From the NCBI GenBank assembly GCA_954871525.1, contig OX940868.1, forward strand, positions 19,401,056 through 19,465,055: a stretch of DNA of 64,000 bases, in the 5' to 3' direction. Both the position numbers and the translations under genes were made by a program. Below are positions 47,467 through 60,550 of the stretch, piece after piece. The notes under the pieces were generated by a model that saw only the letters and a program-made list of their open reading frames with translations, had not been told where the DNA came from and made no database searches. The stretch comes from Parietaria judaica. Taxonomy: Eukaryota; Streptophyta; Magnoliopsida; Rosales; Urticaceae. Each line of letters opens with the position of its first letter. Within the stretch, counting starts at the first letter, position 1.

Positions 47467-48570
47467 TTATGTAATTCTTAATCTGCCTGCGAAATCGAGC
47501 TGATAAAGCCCTACAACGAGAGCCAAAGAAGCGAGCCAAACCGGCATGGGGCCAAGCATCCACAGAAGCAAAGGAAAGCTCACGCAGAGCATCCGGTTCC
47601 CCACTAGCGCGAGCACAAACCCCGTCTCCAGTATCTTCCGTGTTTCCTCCGGCGAACACGAACCAGCGTTGATGAGGAAGTTGGCGTCGATCAGCGTAGC
47701 AACGGCCAGGGACGCAGAGAGGAAGCTCATCAACAAGGTTAGGGCAGCGGAGCCGCACTTGAGAACGGTGATCTTGGCGGAGTGAGAGCCAAAGAGCGGG
47801 TTTCGGAAGAGATGAGTCGCTCCGTACACGTTGTTGACCAGCGCGAACAGCGCCAGAACAACGAGGATCGATATGGAAGCCGTGAGTATGGACTCCATGA
47901 GAGCGTTTCTCAAGCTTTGGACGGCCAAATTGCCATTCTTTTCGTCACCCGGGATCTCCAAAACAAGGAAATACTATCACGTATACGTGTAGTGAAGTAG
48001 AGCTAGAAGAAACTGAGAGATATATGGCGACGAATAAATAACTAAAATCTACAGTGTCCAAAATGTCGGGATTAAACCCTAATCGACGAATCAGAAAATG
48101 AAGTACAATCAAAACAAAAATCGACACACGAGATTATAATAGTCGCTTTCAATATGTAGGGTCTTCGAAACGGCTTTGACATAATATTGGTTTCACAACT
48201 CAACAAGAAAACGATATACGAGTAGAATCGGTTCAACAAACAAAATTAAACGCATCGTCTTTATTTTTTTTAATATTTACTCGCTTAGGCCTTCAACATG
48301 ACACTTTACTTTTTTGGCTGCTAGATGCAAACTAAGGTACATAAAATATTTGAATCAATATATATTCAAGTAACATTTATATATATATATATATATACTT
48401 ACAGAGCTCAAGTCTTGGAACCAAGCTCTCCTCTTGAAGGAGTTGAGGCCAAAGGTGGTGAGAGAGGGTTTGTTCCTGAAGCTGTGCCATAGATACGCAT
48501 GGTAACCCACCGTCACAAATAAGCTCAATGGGATCAATATTGTATCCAAATAATTCACCACCAAACCCAT
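47467..48570 (-). CDS. DUF599 family membrane protein, copy 1
   Basis: Exons 48570-48403 and 47955-47467, with a GTAAGT donor and a GGAG acceptor, encode 218 residues. Features of the plant DUF599 family: a first membrane helix (LDTILIPLSLFVTVGYHAYL), then RRAWF, a K-N-rich linker with LAVQSLRNALM and three further hydrophobic segments. DANFLINAG lies between the third and fourth. Four membrane spans fit the hydropathy by eye. Molecular function is unknown for the family. The next gene upstream on this strand (49198-50423) is a paralogue with the same two-exon structure, split at the same place. Confidence 0.88.
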
Positions 48571-49162
48571 GAATTATATCTTCGACCCTTCGATCACTGG
48601 AAGCTAAGTACAGATCCTCTTATTATTTTACAGAAAGATCAAGCGTGTATATATACATATATTCTAATTAATGGGGTTGTCTAGCTAGTGGGGTTTGTGT
48701 CAATAAGCATAAATTTATATTGATGCTTTTGGTAAGTCACTAGTGGAATATATATAATGGACACTATATATATATATAGGTTTGTGGGCGTAATTGAAAC
48801 AAGACATCATTTCATGCACGCAAAGCAAAAGTTGATAACGCTAAATTTCTTATCTTCTTTGCTTTCTCGTCTTTTCTCTAAATATTAACAAGAACAAAAA
48901 CAAATTAGATGTTTGGTATAGTTTAGGATTATGGAGATACATGTCATATATGGAAGGAAGACGTCATGAGAATAATTAATATAATCATTATACAAAGCAT
49001 GTAGTACAAAGAAAATAATTAAACAAGTACTTAGAAGAAAGAACTATATATATAACATGCATAGAAATATCTAACTAATAGAACCATATTTAAAATAATT
49101 AAGATTACAGAAATTAACACACACATATATATAGAGATCAAATTTAGTAATTTACACTTTTC

Positions 49163-49197
<35 letters not shown>
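48571..49197. other. Spacer between the two DUF599 genes
   Basis: AT-rich with short TA stretches (about 48761-48778, 49167-49198). Holds the promoter of copy 1 and the 3' end of copy 2; no separate gene. Confidence 0.5.
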
Positions 49198-49202
<5 letters not shown>

Positions 49203-50423
49203 CATGGCACACTTCCTTTGGGTTTTTTGTGTCATTCTTAGGGAAATCAAGCTCGTAAAGCCGCCAAATCAAAGCCACGGACGATAAAACCACATGCAAA
49301 GGACCGAAAGCCCATAGGAGAAGAGGAATGCTTAGCAAGAGCAAGCGATTTCCGACGAGGGCGAAGAGGCTTCCTCTTTCGAGGGCCGTCTTCGAGCACT
49401 CGAAAGACGTGAACTCGGGCGATGAAGCGTTTATCAAGAAGTTTGCGTCCATGAAGAACACTAGGGCTAGAGAGCTGTAGAACAAGCTGAGCAGCAAAGA
49501 GAACGAAGCTACTCCGTACTTCACAGCGAAGATCTGTCCCGATTTTGAACCCGAGAACGACGCAAGTTTGAAGAGGCGGGTCGCGTTGTAGGAGTTGTTG
49601 ATTAGGGCCGCTAATGCAGTGTTGAGGATGATTGCGATTGTGGCGTTGAGGATCGTCACCATTTGAATGTTCCTCAAGGTTTGCACGGCGAACATGCCTT
49701 TCTTCTCAACGTCCTGAATACAAAATTTTGATAAATATTAAGAGGAAATAATTAATGCACTAATTATGCTACTACTTATATTTATTAATAAAAATCATGA
49801 TCATTTTTCATACCAAATGCGTAGATAGTCCATTGAAATATCCGATAATTGGCACATTATACATGTTACCATGAACATAATATATATGTCAATTCGTTCA
49901 AATTTTTATAATGAAAGAACCCATAAATATGTTTGATTAGCACATATATATTCCAAAATATGTTCTTAGTGTTCGTTACACGAGTCCGTCAAACCTTCGT
50001 GAGCGATATAAATAACGATTTTAGTCCTCGATCATCATAGATTAGCACATATGCCGTGGTTTCTCCTCCCAAATTGAGTTTCCACGCAAAAACTTTTCGT
50101 ATCTCTTTTCTTTTATCTTCTTTGCTATTGTTTTCATATAGTTTATCATTTACTAATTATATTACAAACATACATTCAATTTCACTCGTCACTTGTAAAG
50201 GAATAAACATATAACAACATACATATATCTATACATATGTGACACACAAAAAGCAAAAGCTGACCTCCATAATCTGCAGAAACCAGACCAATCTTGAGTG
50301 TACGTTGGCTCCAATGGTGGTTTGTGAGGTCTTCTTCTTCAAGCAATACCACAAGTGGACATGATAGCCCACCATAAGGAACACACTAAAGGGAACAATT
50401 ATGGCCTCCAAAACCACAACCAT
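49198..50423 (-). CDS. DUF599 family membrane protein, copy 2
   Basis: Exons 50423-50265 and 49713-49198 (donor GTCAGC, acceptor TTCAG) encode 224 residues. The protein starts MVVVLEAIIVPFSVFLMVGY and has VHLWYCLKKK, then KKGMFAVQTLRNIQM, FFMDANFLINAS and a final hydrophobic segment before LYELDFPKNDT. It therefore has the same four-span layout as copy 1. The hydrophilic tail (KNDTKNPKEVCHD) extends beyond the end of copy 1. Function unknown. The tandem position and identical intron site show duplication, and the sequence divergence shows it is not recent. Confidence 0.87.
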
Positions 50424-51442
50424 CGTGCTCTTCTTGATTATCGATGTATATGATGATATCCTTCAAACTTTGTTATTTGAAATTGCTAAATTAATACGCA
50501 ATATATATATATACATGTATAAATGTATGTATACATGTATATATGTGGCCTTTCTTTATGGTAATTGGCTCTTCTTGGTTACTTCTAGCCATGTATGCAT
50601 ATAGTGGACATTAAGGATTACTAATCTTAAGAAATGCCAAAACTTGCCAACCTTTTTCATATTTAAATATAATATATAGTGTATGTTAAAAAATAATTGT
50701 GGATATATAGCGGAACTCTTTATGATTAGTCGCCTTTAATTGATATTTAATAACATAAGTTAGGTAAATACCTTTTTAGTATACAATTTTCTCTAGCTAA
50801 ACATATGGCAAAAGCTAATAAGAACTTTAAATATAAAAAGCATAGTTGCAACAAAAGTATTTAAATTTGGACTAATTGAGATGGTATGGGTCTAAACTCT
50901 AAAGTCAATAAATTAGCGGTAAAAGAATCCAAAGTCGGCAAATAAGGGGCGACATATGTTTTTGTCTATTTTTTTACGGACATTCGCCAATTTCTAAACA
51001 CAGTGCTATGAAATCATACCTAAGATACACATTTATTTGCTCATCTAACGATCTAACATCTTCTCTCATTTGAATGTGAAAAAAATTGAGCGAAAAATGT
51101 GTTGCCTCACATTAATTAATTTACTTTAGTTATTTTTATCGTTATTTTTTTTTTACTTTAGACCCTTGATGCTTCAATTGGTCAAAGTTTTGATGCTTTT
51201 GCCATAATGATGCCTAATAAAATAAAAGGAATTCCCATACGTTAGCTTACAATTAGGATATAATATTATTTTGATTGATAACCAATCTCAGAATTTGTTT
51301 AACTAACTTATCTCTTGATAATGAGAACTACATATAAAGAATATACAATTATATGAATTTTATATAGGAGGGCAATGAATTTCCTTTGGGCAAAGCACCT
51401 CATAAAGTATATAATTGCCGAAAAGCTTCCCTTCATTACATA
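50424..51442. other. Intergenic, AT-rich
   Basis: Promoter side of DUF599 copy 2 with TA/CA runs (about 50500-50540). No gene recognised. Confidence 0.5.
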
Positions 51443-51451
51443 TATCTTTTT

Positions 51452-52242
51452 TGGTTAATTTCGGCAATAATGCACAACCTTTGGTCAAGAGGGGTTTCAG
51501 GTCCCCCAACCTTTCAAAGTGTGGGAAAAAATACACAACCTTTGTTAAATGTAAAATTCGTTAGTCCTTCCGTTAGGGATGTTAAATTCTGCTGATGTGG
51601 CATCGTTAAACTGCCAAATGGACTGCCAACTTGTAATATTAATTATATAATTTAATTAATAAGAATAAATTATATTATATTTTAATTATGATTAAAAAAT
51701 TAATACTTTAAATTAAATAATAATTTTTACTCCTCCTAAAAATCTAACAGGCTCTTCGTCAAACATGAATAAATTTTTTGAAGAACGACGGATTAATAAA
51801 CACGATAAAATTTGCAAAGATTATATAACGACAATTTATTAGAAACGACTAAAATTTTGAAAAACAGCCGATTATTAAAAACAATTGAAATTAAAAAAAA
51901 TGACATAGTAAAGATGTGAATAATATTGAAGCATGTGTTCAAAAATAAGAACTACGCGTTAAATAAGTATTGCTCGTTAATTTAAAGTTTTAATTTATTT
52001 TTTGAATCACAATTAAAATATTTTAATTATTATTCTTAATTAGGTTATGTAATTAATATTACAAATTGACAATCCATTTGGCAGTTTAACGATGCCACAT
52101 CAGCAGAAATTAACATCCCTAACGAAAGGACCAACGGATTTTATATTCAACAAAAGTTGTGTATTTTTGCCTATACTTTGAAAGGTTGGGGACCTAAAAC
52201 CCTTCTTGACCAAAGGTTGTGCACTATTGTCGCAATGAACCC
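51452..52242. mobile_element. 0.8-kb foldback element (Mutator-like MITE) with 9-bp target duplication
   Basis: The outer ~200 bp on each side are inverted copies: left aatgcacaacctttggtcaa and right ttgaccaaaggttgtgcac, followed inward by gatgttaa..tctgctgatgtgg and its complement. TATCTTTTT flanks at 51443-51451 and 52243-52251. The AT-rich middle does not pair well. No coding capacity. Similar in style to the element at 41117 but different in sequence. Confidence 0.8.
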
Positions 52243-52251
52243 TATCTTTTT

Positions 52252-52740
52252 ATTACATCACTTCTAAAAGGTTTTCAATAAAACGACTTGTCGTTTATTA
52301 TTCACTTGAGTTACATTACATTAATCTCCTCCTATTAGATTAATCCACTTTATTACATTACTTCTAAAAGGTTTCTAATAAAACGACTCGTCGCTTATTT
52401 TCTGCCGTGCAGGTGCAAAGAAGAAACAAATCCGTGTGGATAAATTAGTTGACGACGACTTTGTGTGCAACGCTTACGTCATCATCGCCATGGATAACTA
52501 TAGTTTCATGTTGGCGTGAGATTAGTGGCATCCTAAATACAAATTAGGATGACAATTTTGTTATAAATAGGTGATAAATTAAACCACTTGAGTATGGTTT
52601 CAATCTTTGGAGTAGCTTCCTAATTTGCCTTGATGACATTAAAAATTTCATGGGATTCAGCTATTCTCAATTTTTTAAATAAATTTCATATATATATATA
52701 TATAATATTAGCAGCATGGGAGCATTTATACTCAAGTTAT
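52252..52740. other. Intergenic, left flank of the copia element
   Basis: AT-rich with gtcgttt/aaacgac words (about 52283-52400); no gene seen. Confidence 0.4.
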
Positions 52741-53331
52741 TGTTGGTTATGCCCGAACCCGATATTGTATCTCTCGGGTTATCGGATATAGACCCGATAA
52801 CCATAACCGACATTATGGGCCCACACAGGCCCAAGTATTAATTATGATTCATAATTAATTAATAAGAGATTAATTAATTCATGATTGGGCTTTTAGAAAG
52901 CCCAATGGGTGGGCTTTTAGAAAGCCCACTAGGTCATGACCATAGGGTATTATAAATACCCTAATATGACTCATAATTAAACACACAAGAAAAACCCTAG
53001 CCACCTAGAATTCGAGCTCCCATGGTTGATCATCTAAACACCGACAAGGATCTAACCTATCCTCCGAGGTGTTTTCAGGTCATCTAGGACGTTCCCGAGT
53101 GACGTGGTGGACGAAATAGAGGCGCAACACTTGAGGCGTTAAATCCTAAATTCGACAAGCTCCAGAATCAAAGGAATCGGCAGTTATTCGGTACAGTTGG
53201 CATAGTACCGAAGTTTGGTAACGATCTCTAAACGATATCTTAATTCTCGCAATTATTCTAGATCTTTATTGTTCGATGATATCCCGTGATTTCCGCCTCG
53301 GGATTGAGAAAAGTCATCGAAAAACCCAACA
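52741..53331 (+). repeat. 5' LTR of the copia element, 591 bp
   Basis: Starts tgttggttatgcccgaaccc and ends aaaaacccaaca. Contains a tataaatacccta promoter-like motif (about 52951). It lacks about 45 bp that the 3' LTR carries after aattcgagctccc, and has scattered substitutions relative to it. Confidence 0.93.
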
Positions 53332-53332
53332 G

Positions 53333-53345
53333 TGGTATTAGAGCC
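53333..53345 (+). other. Primer-binding site
   Basis: tggtattagagcc begins two bases after the 5' LTR. It is close to the tggtatcagagc complement of initiator tRNA-Met used by plant copia elements. Confidence 0.85.
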
Positions 53346-55298
53346 GGTCTGAGTAATTTTCGAAAATTAGATATGTTAACCGAAATAATTTTAGAAATTT
53401 TTTGGTATGATTAGATTTTCAGTGGGAGCATTAGAAAATTAATTATGATTAATTGTGTGTATTGTTCGGAATCCGATTTAGAATCGGGATTGGATTTTAT
53501 TTAATTTTAATGTGTATTATTGAATAAGAAAAAGGGAAAAACAAACGACGGCACCACCACCGGAACCGGCAGCGATTTTACTGCCGCCGCCAAGGTTCCG
53601 GGTGGCGCCGGCATTTGTGGCTCCCATTCGATGGGAGCCAATGGGCGACGGCTAGGGTTTCAAAACCCTAGCCGAATTATTATTATTTTTTAAATCGTGT
53701 GGGCCTGATTGGATCAGGCCCACGGGCTGGGTTTAACCCAGCCCAATTTTTAAATGCGAGGTGGGCCTGATTGGATCAGGCCCACGGGCTGGGTTTTAAC
53801 CCAGCCCACTTCGCCCAGCCCGGATCGCGATGATCCGGGCACACCCTACCCGGGTCTGACCCTGGTAACCGACCCGGGTTGGACCCGGGGCTCCGGCCCG
53901 GGTCTATCCTGACCCGGGCCCACACCGAACAGACCCAGATCCGGGTCCTTCTTGACCCGGATCCGGGTCAAAAAATAAATATTTCCGGGCAGGGGCCTTC
54001 GGCCCTGCCCGGTCTCCCCTTTCGTGACCGAGGTTGCCCGAGGGCAACCCGTACGGGTTTATCCCGAGCTCGTATCCCCGTATTAGATATTTAATTATAT
54101 TTATGTTTAATTATTTTAAAATACAATTTAAAGTGTTTATTTTTATTTTATTTATAATTATTATAAATATCTTTAAATATGAATATTGAAAATCTAATAT
54201 ATGATATTAACTATTAATAAATATGATTTATTCAATATTATTATCAATCTTATGAAGTTTGTTTCTATTTAATGTTTACGTTATTCATTTATTGATTCAC
54301 AAATTGTTTGTTCATAAATTTTATTTATAATCAATAATTCTTAATTAGATTAAGATAATGAATAATCTTTTATTTATTATAGTAATAGAAAAGAACTAAT
54401 CTTTAATGGAAATAAAAGATATATATATATATTATGATTAAAGATAGTTTATCTATAAGATAGTTATTTATCTTTTATTTTTGTATTAAGACAAAATATG
54501 ATTGAAGATATCTTATCTATAAAGATAGTTATTTATCTTTTATTCATTTAAAGAAAAGGGTAAATCATGATTAAAGATATTTTATCTTTAAGTGCTTTAT
54601 TTATCTTTTATTTAAAGATAAAAAGGTTTTGTCTTTAAAATTTTCATAATATATATATATATGTGTATACTTTCAGAAGTATATTTAATTCAACATAGAA
54701 TATGTTTTACAAAATAGGATTATGTATTACATATTCATTGTCTTAATTCTTAGAACATTTTAATTAGTTAACTATGTTTAGTTTAAGACAAAAGTAAGGA
54801 TCACATAAAACCCCTCAATAAATATTAAGTATAATGTCTTCCACCGGCTGGGTCCTCGATCTAATTGAGAAAAGTTTTGAGTGTGTCTCTAACCCAAGGG
54901 AGTACTCTTATACACTCTTTTAGACGCGTAGGGCGACCTATACTGTCCGCCGATTCACCCCGTGGGTCTACCTAAACGAGTACTCTAATTAGATTAGATA
55001 TCATAGACAATTCTAATAAAATCGGTTAGAATGATAAATGAAAATTGTTTTTCTTTTCTAAACGTCAGAGATAATATAGGATATTAGAGCAATTGTTGAC
55101 TTTGTCTGAGTGACTAATTAATGGAATTGATGAGGGTTACTTTTCCATTGACAAATCACGAAATATTATATAAAGTCCTTATAATATATACTTTTATGTA
55201 ACATCTTTATTATAATAAGTAATTTATAATTTACATGTCAAAACTAGAATTAATATTTTGCTTATTCAGTTTTTATTTAAAATTGTAGAAACTGAACA
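53346..55298 (+). other. Copia leader with GC-rich hairpins and tandem repeats
   Basis: Unusually long leader before gag. From 53640 to 54080 it is very GC-rich with nested palindromes: ggctagggttt/aaaccctagcc, gggcctgat/atcaggccc, gggctgggtt/aacccagccc. The last two occur as two tandem copies of about 62 bp. Multiple gacccggg words follow. After 54090 it becomes AT-rich. No ORF of note. Confidence 0.7.
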
Positions 55299-56177
55299 AT
55301 GTCTAGCAGCTCACTAAGATCTATCCTTGAGAAGGAAAACATCTTAAACGGAAGAAATTTTCCGGAATGGCAAAGACGCCTCAAAATTGTGCTCAGGCAC
55401 GAAAAGAAGGAGGTTATCATTATGAATGCACCTCCAGCTGAACCTCCTGCTACTGCATCCCGAGCAGACAAAGATGCTTATAAGAAGCATACTGATGAAG
55501 CCGCTGAAGTGGCTTGTCTCATGTTGGCGACCATGACACCAAATCTCATGGAGCAACATGAGAACATGTCTGCCTGGGAAATGATTCAACATCTTAAGAA
55601 GATGTATGAAAATGAAGCACGTCATACAAGATTCAGAATAATGAGAAATTTGCTGAAAGAAAAATTAACTGAAGGAACCAATGTGCATGATCATGTTCTG
55701 AAGATGATCAGCTGGTCAGAAAGTCTAACCAGACAAGAGATAAAGATCCCTGAAGAAGTGTACATTGACATTGTGCTCAACTCTCTCCCCGATTCTTATA
55801 ATCAGTTTATACTGAGTTATAACATGTCCTCTGAAACAAAGAATCTTCGTCAGCTTCACAACATGTTGCAAACAGCTGAGGGTAATGTACCCAAAGGACA
55901 GACTAGAACTATTAATGCTGTGAATAGCAAGTTCAAGGGAAAGAAGCAGTATGTTCAGAAGAATAAAGGCAAGGCTCCATATAACTTGAGGGTTAAGGCT
56001 CGTGCCATGAAACCCAAAGTTGGAGCCACTCTCGATCATAAGTGTTTTCACTGCGATAAGAAGGGACACTGGAAAAAGGAATTGTCCTTTGTACCTTGCA
56101 GAGATCAAAAAGGTGAAGAAGAGTTCAAACTCCACCACAGGTATAAATGTTATAGAAGTCAATCTTACTACCTCTAA
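55299..56177 (+). pseudogene. Copia gag (nucleocapsid) remnant
   Basis: A 292-codon frame starting MSSSSLRSILEKENILNGRN with typical copia gag phrases (FPEWQRRLKIVL, AWEMIQHLKKMY, LPDSYNQF). It leads to a CCHC zinc knuckle that begins CFHCDKKGHWKK. A frame change at about 56083, inside the knuckle, replaces its last cysteine and gives a nonsense tail. The original frame continues in another phase from there. Confidence 0.85.
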
Positions 56178-59100
56178 AGATTGGGTATTAGATACAGCAT
56201 GTGGTACTCATATTTGTACTGACATGTAGACTCTGAAGAGAAGTAAGATGCTGAGGAAGGATGGGACCAACATGCGCGTGGCAAATGGAGCACCGGTTGT
56301 TGCAAAAGTTGTGGGCCATGTAGATCTCAACACCTCAGCAGGAATGATTTTAGAATTAAATGATTGTCATTTCGTACCTTCCATTACCAAGAACATAATT
56401 TCTATTCCAGAATTGGATGTTTTAGGTTTTGATTTTAAAATTGGGAACAAGCGTTGTACCGTCTTTAAGGATGGTATTTGTTATGGTATTGCTTATTTAT
56501 AAAACGGTCTTTATTCGTTAAATACCTCTAAAAATCATGTTTATAACATCTCTAATAAAAGAGTGAAACCCAACCTTGTCAATACGGCCTATCTCTGGCA
56601 CTGTCGACTTGGCCATATAGGCGAGAAGCGCATTACTCGGCTTCACAAACAAGGAAGACTGGATGATTTTGATTATGAATCTTATCACACATGTGAATCT
56701 TGCCTGGTCGGGAAAATGACAAAGCCTTCCTTTAAAGGAACTTATGAGAGAAAGAAAGGACTATTGGACCTCATACATTCGGATGTATGTGGACCAATAC
56801 CCATTCAGGCTAAAGGAGGTTTCAGGTATTTCATCACCTTCACTGATGACTTCAGTCGATACGGTTATGTATACTTAATGAAACACAAATCTGAATCACT
56901 TGAAAAGTTCAAGCAATTCAATAATGAAGCTGAAAATCAATTAGCAAGAAAAGTTAAAGCCATACGATCTGATCGAGGTGGCGAATACTTGAGCGATGAT
57001 TTCAAAGCTTACCTCCGTGACATGGGAATCATTTCATCACTGACCCCTCCAGGAACACCCCAACTAAATGGTGTATCTGAGAGGAGAAATCGAACCTTGT
57101 TGGACATGGTTCGATCAATGATGAATAAAACTGACTTACCTGAGTCCCTATGGGGACACGCACTTATGACAGCAGCTACCACACTGAACTGTGTGCCATC
57201 TAAGACGGTACCTTCAACCCCATATGAGATGTGGAAGGGAAGAATACCGGATTTGCATTTCATGAGAATCTGGGGATGTGAGGCATATGTCAAGACTCTA
57301 ATGTCTGACAAGCTCAGCCCCAAATCGGTTAAATGTAACTTTGTGGGATACCCAATGGAAACTCCTGGGTATTACTTCTATCAAAAACACACAGGCAAAA
57401 TAATAGTTGCCAGAACCGGTGTTTTCTTAGAAGAAGATTTTCTCTCTAGAAAGTCGAGTGGGAGAAACATTGTTCTTAATGAAGAGCAAGAACCACAAGA
57501 TACTCAAGAACAAGAAATGGACACAGAAGGTACTCACACATCGAGTTATGAACATCGTGATCAGATCATGGTTGATAACCAAATTGAAAACGTTGTTCTA
57601 AACGAAGAAGTTGAGAATGAGATTGTCAATGAAGAACCTCAAGAAAATATAGTTCTATACGATGTACCCATACAAGATGGGATTAGTGAGCAACCAGATT
57701 ACACACTGACATCACGAAGATCAATTAGAGAGAGTCAACCTCCTCTTAAATTGAACCTTCTTGTTTCAATAGAAGATGAAACTGTTCATGAAGACGATGG
57801 TGAAGAACCTGAATCTTATAACGAAGCAATGTCGGGAGATGACTCAGACAAATGGCTGGAAGCCATGAACTCTGAAATGGACTCCATGTATAGCAACGAA
57901 GTATGGGACCTCGTTGATGCTCCCAAAGGGTCCAAACCCATTGGTTGCAAATGGATCTTCAAAAGGAAGATCGACATGGATGGCAAAATACAAACTTACA
58001 AAGGAAGATTAGTCGCTAAAGGTTATCGACAAATTCATGGTATTGACTATGATGAAACTTTCTCTCCTGTTGCCATGTTCAAGTCCATAAGAATCTTGCT
58101 AGCCATTGCAGCATTTCATGATTATGAAATCTGGCAAATGGATGTGAAGACCGCGTTCTTGAATGGTGTTCTCGAAGAGGATGTGTACATGACACAGCCT
58201 GAAGGCTTCATAGACCGCAAACATCCAAATAAGGTTTGCAAATTGAAAATATCAATTTATGGTCTTAAGCAAGCATCTCGAAGCTGGAATCATCGCTTTG
58301 ATGAATCAATTACTGATTTTGGTTTTGTTAAGAACAAAGACGATCCTTGTGTATATATCAAATCGAGTGTGAGCAAAATAGTTTTCCTTATTCTTTATGT
58401 AGATGACATACTGATAATAGGAAACGATACATCTGAACTCCAGACTGTGAAGGAGTGGTTGAGAAAATGTTTCTCAATGAAATACTTAGGAGAAGCCGCC
58501 TATATACTAGGCGTAAAGATTCAAAGAAAAAGAAATCAAAGAATCTTATCTCTAAGTCAAGGTACATATATTGACAAAATTGTTAAAAGGTTTAAAATGG
58601 ACAAATCGGAAAAGGGTTTTACACCGATGACTCATAAGACATACTTGACCAAGAAGCAATGTCCGGTTTCTTCAGAAGAAATCAAAAGTATGGAGAAAAT
58701 TCCATATGCTTCAGCTATTGGTTCAATAATGTATGCAATGATATGTACGAGACAGATGTAGCTTTTGCCTTAAGCATGACAAGTAGATTTCAATCCAACC
58801 CTGGTTTTAACCATTGGACAGCCGTTAAGAATATCTTGCGTTATTTATACAGAACAAAAGATAGATGTTTGACATACGGTGGTGCAAAAGAATTAACTTT
58901 TGAAGGATATTCCGATGCAAGCTTCCAAACAGACAGGGATGATTTCAAATCTCAAACAGTATTGTATTCTGTACAAATGGTGGTGCTGTTACGTGGAACA
59001 GCAGTAAACAAGCTACGGTAGCTGATTCAACCATAGAATCTGAGTACATTGATGCATCTGATGCTGCAAAAGAGGCTGTATGGATCAAGAAATTTGTTTC

Positions 59101-59371
59101 TGATCTTGGTGTAGTTCCTAGCATTGGTGATCATGTGAAGCTGTTCTGTGACAACAACGGAGCTATAACACAAACCAAGGAACCAAGATCACACAAGACA
59201 CCAAAGCATGTACTCAGAAAGTACCATCTGATCAGAGACATTGTAGATCGGAAGGACATAGAGATGAGGAGAGTAGACACTGAAGAAAATGTAGCAGATC
59301 CGATGACAAAGTCTTTGTCGAAAGAAAAGCATTTTCGTCATGCGGAAAGTATTGGGATAAAGAACCCATAA
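56085..59371 (+). pseudogene. Copia protease-integrase-RT-RNase H polyprotein remnant
   Basis: Pieces in order: a protease-like segment with WVLDTACGTH, ended by a stop at 56227-56229; an open piece to a stop at 56500-56502; then the longest frame to 58761. That frame carries the GAG-pre-integrase (WHCRLGHIGEKRI, CESCLVGK), the integrase catalytic region (HSDVCGP, DDFSRYGYVYL, RSDRGGEYL) and RT with MDVKTAFLNG and LYVDDILIIGND. Near 58757 the frame changes to a piece with DVAFALSMTSRF and YSDASF. It changes again near 58960 before the RNase H end (ESEYIDASDAAKEAVWIKKF, VADPMTKSL). At least three frame changes and two stop codons; not functional. Confidence 0.87.
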
Positions 59372-60538
59372 ATGTCTGTTACGATTTTATTAACTGAACC
59401 TGATTTTGGTTCGGGGACAAATTTTATGTAATTATTATCATTCATTAAATTTGAAGCACATTATTATTTTCTTTAAAAGGCAAGTTTCATCATTTAAAAG
59501 GTTCATATCAATATTTTATTCAAAACATTGATATCAAGCTAAACAAATGTAGTTCCTAAGATGTCTTCAAGACATTCTTAAATTTCCCCAGTCAAAGAAA
59601 TCATTATGAAGAAACAAAGAGGGACTATCAATGATATTCATAATTGACCGGTACATGTTGTTAAGATAAAAAGAAGGAGTCCTTGATATCTAAGGGATAT
59701 TCTTATACATGTAGGCACTAGTCGGAATGACTAGTAGTGCTGGAAGACTCGCACTCTAAGTATTCTCACATGGAAACGAAACCTTGGTACAAGGGGACAC
59801 TGAGAAACTTAGAGATATGAAGAGACTCCAAAGTTTGAGAACATCATGAGTCCATCACTGGGTAAGTTGCATGCTTAGATTACAACTCAACGCTTACCGT
59901 AACTGGAAAGTCATAACAGTTGTAGTTGGGCGTGTGATGAACCTTGTAGGATGGAATGACGTTTCAAGAAAACATGCATCTCCCCATTCCTTTTTTGGGC
60001 TATACACTCAGGGCCTTCTGAATAGTATAAGTAAAATGAAATCTGTGGCCACAGGCAAAACAAAAGAGTTTTTGTTTTGATGTTTCAATACTTGTACCTG
60101 AATCAGAAATTAGATCAAGGCATAACAGGTGTTCCAAACCATGACATGTGCCTCATCTAGAGATGTAAAAGGATGTTGAAGGAATCAGTCATATACATTA
60201 TTTTAACCGTAAAGAACCACATGGTTCACCTCGATTAATATATAAAAGGGATTTAATGTTTTGTAGATTGGGGGAAGTTAAGTCTAGGTGGAGGCCACTT
60301 ACTTCTTGCATACTCATATGAGTATGTGGCCAACACTACAGAATCCTACAGAGTCACATCGAACTCGGAACGAAAACGGAGTATGATGATTAAATTACAA
60401 TGAAACAAACTTCGCTTGTAACTTTGATGAACCAGGCATGAGTAGCTAAGAGAATGTACATCTAACCCAAGGCGGCATTCTCGAGTAATACTTTATGTGC
60501 AGTGCGTGCACGGAGATAGCCAATCCGGTGCGTTCGTG
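59372..60538 (+). other. Copia 3' non-coding segment
   Basis: About 1.1 kb between the end of the RNase H remnant and the polypurine tract. No ORF of note; contents typical of the untranslated 3' part of long copia elements. Confidence 0.6.
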
Positions 60539-60550
60539 CAAGTGGGAGAT
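60539..60550 (+). other. Polypurine tract
   Basis: caagtgggagat directly precedes the 3' LTR, the expected position for second-strand priming. Confidence 0.8.

Noticed and set aside
55344..56162. Minus-strand ORFs over gag
   Set aside because: Antisense shadows of the copia coding region.
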